Shown: piece by piece, positions 11,257 to 23,510 of the stretch
How positions within the stretch are numbered: position 1 is the first letter of the stretch
How the letters are laid out: each line of letters begins with the position of its first letter
Source of the DNA: Crambe crambe
Lineage: Eukaryota; Porifera; Demospongiae; Poecilosclerida; Crambeidae
Assembly: GCA_963924555.1 (NCBI GenBank)
Contig: OZ004585.1
Coordinates: forward strand, 8,882,556 to 8,946,555
DNA: 64,000 nucleotides
Reading direction: 5' to 3'
Made by a program: the position numbers and the translations under genes
Notes under the pieces: model-generated
Databases searched by the model: none
What the model saw: only the letters and a program-made list of their open reading frames with translations
Told to the model about the DNA's origin: nothing

Positions 11257-13123
11257 TCATAGCCCGCCCCCACCATTACAGATGCCTGCAAGTCCCTTTC
11301 CCCCTGATTTAAGGTTGTGGACAAGGTGACCAACAATACGTGCTCCTGACATACTAAACGGATGGCCCAATGAGACAGCACCTGAGATAACTGGTATTTT
11401 GAAGTGATGATCATGATCAGATACTTATACCTCCATGGACATTGACGAGAGAAGGATCTAGTTCCATCAATTTGATGATTGCCAGAGGCACCACACTGAA
11501 GGCCTCATTTATCTCAAATAAGGAAATGTCTTCCTTCTTCAGACCGCACATGGAGAGGACTTTAGTCACGGCTGCCACTGGAGCTGTGCAAAAGTCTATT
11601 GGAGCATAAGATGCATCAGCAAAACCTGCATGAGAAAATTAATATGAACTCAGTGTTAGCTACATAGCTAGGCACTGAAATAATGGTCACGTAAAACCTG
11701 GATTTTATATCTGTGATTGGAAAAAATATTTATATATAACAAACAAGTAGGGATGACTGCGTGTGTAAAATTCAAAAAATAGGTCCTCCTAATTTCAATA
11801 ACCACACCCATACTATCGTAACTCTGAAAGATATACTTTAATTATACCTACTACTCGTGCCAGAGGCACTGCTCCAGTTCTGTTGGCAGCTGCCTGGCTC
11901 ATGAGGACGAGGGCAGCAGCTCCATCGCCAAGGGGACTAGAATTAGCAGCTGTAATGGTCCCCCCTTCCTCGGCATTCAAAAAAATAGATTTTAAGGATC
12001 CTAACTTTGAGAAGTTGACTCTGAGTTGGTATATCAAGAAAGAAAGCCATAACACTCAAGCACAAGACCATGAAGTTATTATTAGCTAATACAGACCTTT
12101 TGATTTCTTGGTCTTCTTCAACCACATGTACCAAGTCTTTCTTGGTGGATGGAACAGACACAGGAACTATCTCTCGTCTTAAGACACCAGTTTCCATGGC
12201 CTGAGCTGAACGAGTATAGGACAGCTTAGCATACTCATCCTGTTCCTCTCGAGAAATTCTATATCTCTTAGCAGTATGTTCACCACCATTTCCCATGTAA
12301 AACTGCAAAATAATATAGTATAAGGTGTAATCAGAACAGGGATATATCTAACCTTATTATGCACATCCCATAGACCATCTTGAATAATTCCATCCTTCAC
12401 CTCATGGTGGCCATAAGTAAGTCCTTTGCGACTCTTTAGGAGGTAGTAGGGAATGTTGGAAGCACTTTCCATGCCCCCAGCAATCATAACCTCTGCTGAT
12501 AACAAGGCTATACTTTGTGCTGCTGTCATAGTTGCCTTCATACCTAATTGAACAAGCAAATTGTAAATTCTCACTGCTGTAAATTTAGAGTGGCAGTGTG
12601 CAAGTCATCAACAATTCACTCGCCTCCAGAGTAGCAGAGGTCATTATTTGTTTTATTTGTTAAATTTACATCTACCTGAGGCACATTCCTTAACAACGAC
12701 TGTGCATGGAGTGGTCACAGGCAGACCAGCACCAAGAGCTGCCTGTTTTGCTGGAGCCTGTCCATCACCACCAAAGCCATTACCCATGTACACCCCATCA
12801 ACCTTATTAGCTATACATTTACAATATTTAACTCGCTTAAAAAAATGAACTATAACCTGCTCTGGTTCGATTTGGGCTCTTTTGACTGCAGCCTGAATGG
12901 CAATGGAGCCTAATTGAGTGCTACGGAGGGGAGATAAATGTCCGAAAAAGCTTCCAATGGGTGTCCGGGCAGCACTGACGATATAAACTTCTTGTGGTTT
13001 GGAGTTTTTCCCATGGCTCTTGGTACATGCAGTGGTGCTGAAATTAGTGACGCGATTAGCAGTGCAAATAAGACCCTGGATCCGTCTAGAACTCCAGCAA
13101 AACAACCTGCCAATTCCAACCAT
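11257..13123 (-). CDS. ACAT1-like thiolase, copy 2 (altered C-terminus)
   Basis: Acetyl-CoA acetyltransferase paralogue, 427 aa predicted. Exons: 12857-13123, 12676-12802, 12353-12543, 12097-12302, 11848-12020, 11431-11625 and 11257-11381, all in phase. The presequence is [31 protein letters not shown] and the GHPFSM histidine are present. Exon 7 carries a 7 nt deletion just after the CNGGGG codons, so the protein ends GICNGGGGL instead of continuing ASAMIIEKL. The second catalytic Cys is kept, but the last beta strand of the thiolase fold is lost. It may be a recently damaged gene. Confidence 0.85.
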
Positions 13124-13156
13124 CTCTTAGCTAGCTCGGAGCTCCTGCTCCGATGA

Positions 13157-13168
13157 TGCGCATGCGCA
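13157..13168. promoter_or_regulatory. NRF-1-like palindrome upstream of copy 2
   Basis: Perfect TGCGCATGCGCA, 34 bp upstream of the copy 2 ATG, in the same CCGATGATGCGCATGCGCA context as copy 7. Confidence 0.6.
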
Positions 13169-13314
13169 GAGTTTTAAGCAATACCGGTACCATGTACATA
13201 CCACTTCCACATTCACAGTGCCAGTGAATAGAACAGTCAATTTTTGTAATGACCACTAACAATACAACAACACTAATGATACAAAACAAAATATTACATA
13301 CACACGAGTCACTG

Positions 13315-15438
<2,124 letters not shown>

Positions 15439-15602
15439 CTTATGGAACGTTTACGGAAATGAAGTACTAATAAACGGAGATATCCCAAGGTGAGCTTTAT
15501 TTCGTATACAACCGTTGCTGTGGATACTACTATACTGTTGCTGCAGGCAAAATGTAAGTTGCTTTAAAATTTGCATTGGCCGCAGGGAATACTCCATGAT
15601 CC

Positions 15603-18038
15603 ATGATTATAATCACCAGGTCATCAGAAGCAACCTCATCTGGTCATGTGATATACCCCACAGAAGCTGAAGCATTTATCAGTGAATTCAAGCCTTTCAA
15701 AATATCAGAGATTGGATCAGAAAGGTAGTTTAATAGCCATTCTTAGCTGTGGGTACTCGATCATTTCTCACAGATGGAGCAGGCAGAGAGAGCGACTGGA
15801 AAAACTGACACTTCAAGCAGTTTGCAATATTACACAGCAAAGAGATGAATTCATCAAGGATTTTCTCACCTCCCACGAGAAGGTTAGCTAGTAGGTACTA
15901 GGCTTGCCACACCTACTGGTTGAGATTTGTACTTACCACACCCCTTTTAGATTCCAGTTTTGATCCACGAGCTGCTGTCGTTGGAGCTATGGAGGGAGAA
16001 GGTGTTCCGCCCCATGTTGGATAACTCTGCCCACCCTACCAGTGGGTTCCCTGCCTATCTGGTTGTACGTACTGCAGTCTAGGGGGAGGGGGTGGGGAGG
16101 AATTTGATTTTATTTTTGACTTGTCTGCAGCTCTACTCTGAAGGAACTTTGGTTAGTTTATTGGAAACATCATTATTCTATGAGGTACACATCATAGCCA
16201 CTGCCTTAGCCCCTAGCCTTGGTCCATAGTATAATAAGCCTTTCTCCTGTTATTGAGCTATAGACTCGACCCTTACCTATAATATTGATTAAGGGACTTG
16301 CTGCAATTTCCCCTCTGTATTAATTTCGCTCCAGGAATGTTGTGAAAGTGCTGGAGATAGTGTTCTGGATTTAGTGGACTACTGCCATCGACGACTTGTG
16401 GCATTAGCGGCCCAAGGAGAGGAGGAAGGGAGGGTACTGGAGATGAGGCAAGAAGGTTCAAGTAGTGACGAGGAAGAGGAAGATGAGGAGGAAAAAAGAA
16501 AGAAGCAGATCATCAAGGTGGTATACTAATAATGATGAGTGAAAAGGTTACTGTTACTTCCCCTAGGAGCTGAAGGAGCAAGAAAGATCACTTTATTTCA
16601 GCATTAGCATAAAAGCCATCTCTATCCTCCAATACATCACAGACCACCTCGCAGTGTGAGTAGATAAATCAATGGTACCCCATTCCCAAATCTCCATTCC
16701 AATTCCTCTTCCTATCCCCATTCTGCAGATTACCTCTCAGTATTAGTACCAGACTCTTGAATACCCATGGTGAGATCAGAACTAATGCAATCCTTAACAG
16801 GGTTCTCCCCAGAAGAAGACCATGATCACCATGAAGGGAGGCCCAATGATTATGAGTGTACTGAGATGCATGCTCCTGGTGTAGCAGTAATGAATCATAA
16901 GATAAGGGAGGCATAGGGACAAGAATTGAAGGCATAGTGGATGCTGGGGAGAACCCTGCTTTTAACCTTATACAGGGCAATATATACTGGAACACACAGA
17001 TGGATGTCTGTCTGCCATCCATCTGTCTGTCCTCTTTAGATCTTCCCTGCTTGCTAATTGGTCTACTTGAGGTCCATCCTTGGAAAAGAACTGAGAAAGG
17101 TACTATAAATATGAACTGGGTTCTTCTCCAGGGTGATGTTTTTGTTTGTCCCCTTAGGTCGTCAGGAGTGTTATGAGGACGGGCAGTGGAGGGAGATAGA
17201 AGAACGAGTGAAGCTAAGCAAAGTGGAAGGTCAGGTCTGGCTTGCTCTCCACCGCCTCTTACTGGACAATGACTGCCAGCAAAAGTACCAGTTCACTAAC
17301 TTCTCCAAGAACACCATTCTACAGGTATGCTACAGTGAGATTAGTGACTCTGACACAGTCAACCCTTTACCATATTTCCATATATGGATATATGCAAAGG
17401 GTTGCCTAAGCAGGAGTCAGGAGTAAACCTCACAGAAGATCAACCATTTTTTTAATTTTTTCCAGCTTCGTAAGTACATGTCAGCACCACTACTGGAACA
17501 AATCCCCCACCTTGCCGACCTCCAAAGGTACTTGGAACACCTGTCCTTTATGGACCCACCCACACCACAAAGCAACCTCATTCTACAGCAGGTGAGAACA
17601 TAATTGCTAGAGATGAGGGCATGAAATAATGGTTCTGTTAGAACCCGAGCATGAATAACGGTTTTTGCTATAAAGGATCTTCACTCTATTTTGTTCTCCC
17701 TCTTCTCCCAGGCTCCTGTCATTTACGACAAATTGCTTAGCACCAATGCCAAAAAGTGGAGAACTATTGCCAAAGAACATGCCAAACTCTTATTAGAGTC
17801 CACTCCTGCACAGCTCCAAACAGCTGCTAAGCAGTGGACGGCCAGTTCTCACATAGATGTGATGGAGGAGTTAGTGGCAGGGCCACCCAAGTGTGCCCTG
17901 TGTGGAGAGGAGGCCAGCAAGAGGTGCTCGAGATGTCGGAACGAGTGGTACTGTGGGAGGGAGTGTCAGGTCAAACAATGGAAAGCTCATAAGCCCGTGT
18001 GTGACATCATGGCCACGACAGTCACTACTTCCTCGTGA
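15603..18038 (+). CDS. ZMYND10: zinc finger MYND-type protein 10 (dynein-arm assembly)
   Basis: Predicted 463 aa (human 440). ZMYND10 is a cytoplasmic co-chaperone adaptor for assembling axonemal dynein arms in motile cilia. Eleven exons: 15603-15724, 15774-15882, 15951-16064, 16131-16184, 16335-16517, 16567-16655, 16729-16769, 17040-17099, 17158-17324, 17466-17591 and 17712-18038; all splices keep frame. Conserved stretches include [62 protein letters not shown] and the C-terminal MYND zinc finger from [15 protein letters not shown] to HKPVC (about 425-460), with all Cys/His ligands. An acidic Glu-rich linker (about residues 150-165) is longer than in human. The start at 15603 is the first in-frame ATG; an upstream exon is possible. 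The role fits ciliated choanocytes and larvae. Confidence 0.95.
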
Positions 18039-18183
18039 CCCATGTCCAACTGTACACCTTTTAGGAGTAATCAAAAAAAGTCAGGCCACCTATAATGCTG
18101 GTAGCCAGCTGGAATGTAACTTATTTATAGCCATAATTCAATAAATAATAATTATTATTGATCACTGAGAGAATTTTTTTTTT

Positions 18184-19492
18184 TCAGTTGCGTTTTTTCA
18201 GTTGAGGGTCAGTTAGAGGTATTTCTGGCATCTCTGGCATGCTGCTAATGAGTAGGAGCTCACTCTCAATCTTGTCCAGTGTGTCTAAATGCTGGATCAC
18301 TTGGAGTGCCTCCCACTCGTCCTTGAACAGCTGGTTCATGTTTGGCTGTTTGCCACCCATCCCTCCTGCACCAGCTCCCTGCATCGACATCTGCTGAGCC
18401 ATCTGACTCGTTTGATCAGCAGCTGAAAGAGAAGAAGACAGAAGAGATCACATACTGGAATGCATCTCATTTTTTGGGGGGTGACAACAAAATAGGTTAT
18501 AACTTAACTAACCATTGTCAGCTCCGAGAATCAGTCCATAAACGCTCCGGAGACCAAAAACATTCAGAAAGTACCATGATGCTGAGCTCACCCTGTACGT
18601 CATAGATACAGTACTATGGTTGCCCACCTGACTGCCTACTTAGTGAGCACCTACCACCTACCATGAAGCACTGAGTGTTTGCAGTTCAATGCCTCGTTGC
18701 AACATGGCCTTGAACCGTAGAGTGAGAGGAAATGGTACTTTGGCTAGGGGTAAGTGGAAGAGAGAACAAACATGAATGATTCACGATTCAGATTATACCG
18801 TCAAGGATCTCTTAGATGAAATGCTAATCTTTTTTTTTTTTTTTTTTCCACTGCCAGAGTCCATCCAATTAATTGAGCTTACTTGTGATGAAACCAGCAA
18901 ACGTCCAGTTGATCCAACCACCAATCAGAATCATCGGCAGCACATTTGTCATTGTCCCCTTCAGCATTTCAAAGGCCATATTAGGATCTGAGTTCAGCAA
19001 TTACTAGTTGCAAGATTGAACAATCTCTACACACACTACTTACCTCCCATAGCCAGGGGGTTGGTAGCAGGTCGCTTCTCTTTCTTGAAGTATCCCTCCT
19101 CTTCATGATCAAAGAAAGCTTTACGCATCAGGAAAGACTGTGTAGATGGGACAAAGAACTGTAGCCAACTATCTCTTAAAGATGTAGTTTATACTCCGTT
19201 CTTTCTACCTACCTCTTTGGGTATGCATCCTGCATTCTCTCTCAGCAACCTACTTCTCAGGAGAGCTTGACTGTGGATGGTGTTCGGGCAAGGTTATGTG
19301 GTGGGCAGTATTTAGAATTCATGCCCAGGGGCACCCTTACCTGTCTCTGATTTGTTCTCTGGTTAATTTATTATTGTCGTTGCGGAGTAGGACAGTGATA
19401 TAGTGGCGAAGGAGTCCGAATAGCAGGGTGATTAGTACTATGGGCAGGATCACCCACATGCGAATGGCCGGGTCAAGCAGTAACTCGGCCAT
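18184..19492 (-). CDS. EMC3: ER membrane protein complex subunit 3
   Basis: Predicted 269 aa (human EMC3 261). It is the core YidC/Oxa1-like insertase subunit of the ER membrane protein complex, which inserts weakly hydrophobic and tail-anchored helices. Exons: 19341-19492, 19213-19270, 19044-19137, 18883-18987, 18662-18743, 18513-18592 and 18184-18422, all in phase. TM1 is near residues 12-31 ([15 protein letters not shown]). The conserved middle region includes [15 protein letters not shown] and [20 protein letters not shown], then [20 protein letters not shown] and GADNAADQ. The C-terminal tail has a Gly/Met-rich insert (GAGAGGMGG) not in human EMC3. It is tail-to-tail with ZMYND10, 145 bp apart. 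Confidence 0.95.
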
Positions 19493-19646
19493 CACCAATT
19501 ACACGTGAAAATTAATTAAAAGGTCAAAGTCTGATAATTAACTAAATAATGCAATGACAATTTTTATGGGGGAAAGTCACTAATAATGAGATCTAAGCTT
19601 AGAGTAGTTTATAGATGTTCTGTTCTTTAAATTGCAGAGTATGAGT

Positions 19647-20523
19647 TCATATGGTGCAAACAACGCAGGTTATTTCACTTCCAAGGAAGTATGGTGGGCA
19701 ACGGATCCCATCGCATGATGTTTCGGTGAAATAGAGCAGTGAATGATCTCTATCTGATGCTCCACCAGCCACTGCCTCAGCATTCACATCAACACAAACA
19801 GGAACTCTACTTCGATGATTGACATGTGATCTATCTGTCATGAGGTAGCCATAGTATTCTCTTGTCCACGATGAAGATGTGCACTCGGTTCTGCCTGGAA
19901 TCATGATCTTTGCACTGCGTCCAGAAGAATAGCATGCAGAACAAGGAGTATCGTGACCATTTAAGCTTGAAAGTGCTGGAGGGGTATCTATCATCTGATA
20001 TTCTGTGCCATACAGTGTTGCACGGTTTGGTTGCATTCCACGTGTTGTTCTTAAGAATTGAGGGTTTTGATGGAGACAGAGATAACTTGCACTCCCGGCA
20101 TGAGACCAATGACTTCCTACAGTTATTCCTTCATAGAGTCGCAAGGTGTTTGCAGTGCTAGGACATGTTCTCCTCCCCCAGCGGATATAAGTAATTCCTC
20201 TGGCCCCTGGAGGCCCTGGAGGTCCTGGAAGTCCTGGAGTATGCATGTGTGTGTGTGTGTGTGTGTGTGTGGTGAGCATTATAGTTCGATGTCCCAAATA
20301 TGGATTGTATTATCGTAGCTTATTATATACCTGGAGATCCTTGCTCTCCTCCATGAATTCTAATGTTGACTGATCCATATGATCCTTCACAAGTCCCATT
20401 CCCTTCAGCAGGTAGACATAATATGCCTGCACAATATAGTTATGATTGTATCTAGCTAATTACTAGTATTAGAATAGTTTTACCTTTTGCAAGAATGCAA
20501 GTCAGAAGAAAAAGGAGTTTCAT
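19647..20523 (-). CDS. short-chain (spongin) collagen-like secreted protein
   Basis: Predicted 240 aa. Exons: 20484-20523 (signal peptide MKLLFLLTCILA), 20331-20426 and 19647-20233. After the signal comes a short non-collagenous segment with two Cys, then only about five Gly-X-Y triplets (GSPGLPGPPGPPGARG), followed by the sponge short-chain collagen C-terminal domain. That domain begins TYIRWGRRTCPSTANT and contains YLCLHQNP, YGTEYQ, CSACYSS, IPGRTECTSSW-like and VPVCVDVNAEAV stretches with paired cysteines. Such proteins (spongin short-chain collagens, Ephydatia C4 type) are extracellular matrix or attachment components in sponges. The triple-helical part is far shorter than in classical members, so it may act as a secreted lectin- or matrix-like domain instead. 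Confidence 0.88.
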
Positions 20524-20722
20524 TTTGTTTGTAGCTGTTTAGCAGTGTCAGTTCTGGATTAGTGATGACTGGCCTGGCTATCTGACAGAGTCATCTTCTT
20601 TTATAAGATGCAGTGACATCATCACTAGCTGGTCCCTTTGCATTGCTGTATGCTATTTCTATAGTTATCAACCTTAGCTCGCTATAGTAGTTAAGTTATT
20701 CGAGGTTAGCTAATAATATACA

Positions 20723-20762
20723 GGCAGTAAAAGCCATGGTAAGGTCCATGGCTTTTACTGCC
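20723..20762. repeat. perfect 17 bp inverted repeat
   Basis: Arms GGCAGTAAAAGCCATGG (20723-20739) and its exact complement (20746-20762) are separated by 6 bp. Downstream to about 20935 are further inverted copies of TTAACCTT and AGCTTTCAC-type words, so this is probably part of a small palindromic MITE in the gap between the collagen gene and PTPDC1. Confidence 0.6.
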
Positions 20763-21034
20763 CAGACACTATTAACCTTACTAATAGCTTTCACAAGGTT
20801 AATGGCTTTGGCTGTAATGGGACTTATTACCTTTACATTTGGCTTGCAATTGAGTTGCAGAAAAGTTTCTTTTAGCCAGACCATTAACCTTGTGCATGTG
20901 AAAGCTGGTTAAGGTTAATGCAGTGAATTTTAAGAGGTATAGATCATCATTACCCATCAACAAACCCATTAGCTCTGTAGCAAAGGATTATTAGCTATAA
21001 TACATCACATGGAGAAATGCAACATTCTTGAACA

Positions 21035-23334
21035 TCATAAGCTGTTGTGGTTCAATTTGTGAGACCAACAGTTGATCATTTCTCTGATAAACAACTGATG
21101 AGGGTAAGTACTGTCTGCAGCATCACCAGCAGTTGCAGAGGGGATATTTCGAAAGATATCTTTTGCTAATTTAGCAGCAACTGTCCTCAGAAGAGGGTGC
21201 CTGAAGCCACTCCTGCTGATACTCAGTGAGAACAAGGCTGGTACAGGTGGTGTGGCTGGGGGGTTTTCTGGAGCTGAATTAATGGGTGAGGGGGAAGGAG
21301 TTGTCTCGTGAATTGCAGAGAAAAGGAACCCAAAGGTGTCTGTGATTTTTGAAATTATAGCAGCTCTTGCAGCTTCAGTCTGAATAGAAAGGAGGGTGAA
21401 ATGAAGAGTGCAATCTGGTTATAACTTATAGGGCTTTGGGACTTACTTCTGAGGGAGGGGGGAAGAAAAGTTGCTGTAAGGATAAAATGTAAGTGACTTC
21501 CTCTTTATCCATAGACAGTAAAGGTTCCTGAAAGGGAGAAATTAACCCAGAGCGGAAGGTGATATTGAATGAAAAAACAACACGAATGGAGACATATGCC
21601 ATGCATACTTTGAGGGAAGAGAAAAAGGAAGACAGGAGGCAGAATAGAGGAAAGCCACTTGTTTCTGACTGGATCAGCTTCCATTCCAGACTTTTATTTA
21701 TCTCATCCTATAACACACAATTATGATTTTGTGTATTTCATCAATCATATATACTTTACCTTAATGGTAGTTATCCTATCCTGGACATTTCTCTCATGCT
21801 GTGTACCAGAATCTTCACTCCAAGCTAGCAGTGATATGGCCATGCTGCTGTGGTCACACACTCCGTCATCGTCCTTTACTGAGCTCAACTCCAGCAAACG
21901 TTGGCACACATCATAAACTACCTATAGGAAGTGATTACACATTACAGTGGCACTTCTGATAAAGGACCCTCCAAGAAAAGGACAACCTCCCAACAAAGGA
22001 CGTTCTTTGTACATTTTAACCTCCACAAAAAGGACGACTTCTCTACAAAGGACAAATGGCTGATCCCACTGTATAATAAGGAAATAAATGTTCTCCTATG
22101 CTGTGTTATAATTAATACACTAGTGAGTTCCTATGGGTATGTGATGTTACCTTGGGTATGTATTTGAGTTTTTCCTGCTGGTCTCCATGGAGCACTAGTG
22201 CTTGGTTGCGCAGGAGATCATCCAGACCCAGAGAACTGGTGGGAAAGAACGTCCACAGAGGAGTAAGAAATGAGGCAAAATTCTGCACCACCTCGATTTG
22301 GGAACGCGTCTGAATTGATCCAGGTCTGCAGTGAGATAATGTGCATGGATCTATTTCTCATAAAAGCATAGAACCCTCTCAATATGCATTATGAAATGTC
22401 TTTAGGGCCCTAAGGTCGCACACATTGTGGCCACTGTTACTTGATAATACAGTTTATCTGCCCCTCTATCTACCAACCTTTTTAGCCTGACAGTAGTGAT
22501 GGCTTCCTCACTGGACAGTCTGAGGGAGAAGGTCAAGTAACATGCAATGAGGACACCGGTACGACCCAGGCCTGCATGGCAGTGAACTGCAACTCTGCCT
22601 TCTGTTAGAGCAAAATCCATGACCTTCACCATACTCAGGAGACTGGGCAGAGTAGGCACACCATAATCCACCCAACCATAGTTATAGAAGTACACTGAAT
22701 TATAGAAAAGTTTAATTGTGCAGACATGAGTGCCTGTTTAAATACCTCCACTATTCATGAATTCTTCAGGACAGTAGGTAAAGCCACTGGATTGTTCGAT
22801 TCCTGGTCCACATTTCACATGTTCCAATGGTAATTGAAGGTTGATCACAGAATTTATTCCACACCTAGTATTCAATATTTCAGTTGTGCCTCAATAGACT
22901 AATCAGGAGATGTTCCCTTTTCTCAAAGTGCCCATATTGAATAAGAGCCAAGAAAAAATCGGTCAGGAGGTGTGGCAGAAAGAAACAACAACACCAATTT
23001 ATATGCATCTATATTGCCAGATTGGCAGGGTGGTACATCAATTAGAAAGAATACTGTACCTTTTCATCTCTCCAATCAGGTCACAGTTGCGGATAAGATG
23101 AGTCGAGGGTCTGGCCATAGCGAGAATGTCTTCGGTCACCCAGTGTGAATAGAGTCCCCCCACCGCCTTGTCCTCTTCCTCCCACCTCCCACTGTTCTCA
23201 TACTTGCAATTACGTCCGCCACAGAAGAGAGAGCACTGCAGAGATCCGGACGAGATGCGCCTGAGTTTGTCTGATAGAAAAGAGTAGGTAGGAGAGATTT
23301 GAACGGCTTTTCTTCTCGGTGACGAGCCAGACAT
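21035..23334 (-). CDS. PTPDC1: PTPDC1-type protein tyrosine phosphatase
   Basis: Predicted 490 aa. PTPDC1 is a Cdc14-like dual-specificity phosphatase linked to centrosome and cilium length control. Exons: 23060-23334, 22746-22864, 22478-22694, 22151-22325, 21760-21921, 21609-21707, 21447-21527 and 21035-21379, all in phase. N-terminal landmarks: CGGRNCKYEN, GLYSHWVTEDILAMARPS. The catalytic P-loop is HCHAGLGRTGVLIACYL in exon 3, with Cys and Arg of the CX5R motif intact, preceded by YFYNYGWVDYGVP with the general-acid loop Asp. The C-terminal half is weakly conserved and Ser/Pro-rich. It is head-to-head with the L3HYPDH-family gene, 176 bp apart. A MITE sits in intron 4. Confidence 0.93.
21945..22071. 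mobile_element. pogo-type MITE in PTPDC1 intron
   Basis: A 127 bp element with CAGTGG...CCACTG ends, flanked by TA on both sides (21943-21944 and 22072-22073), the target site of Tc1/mariner-pogo elements. The interior has the AAGGACAACCTCCCAACAAA repeat that recurs elsewhere in the window. Confidence 0.75.
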
Positions 23335-23510
23335 ATCAGCTTGTCTAGCAGCTATGGACTAGCCTCCTTAAGAGAGCTAGATTCAAGAATTATAAGCAAG
23401 CAAATCGCTAATCATTCTTATCACCTTAGTTACCAATAAACTTTAATTTTCCATAATAGAGCACACCAGATTCTCTAATTGTAACGATACTTTACCTGAC
23501 GGAGTAGAAG

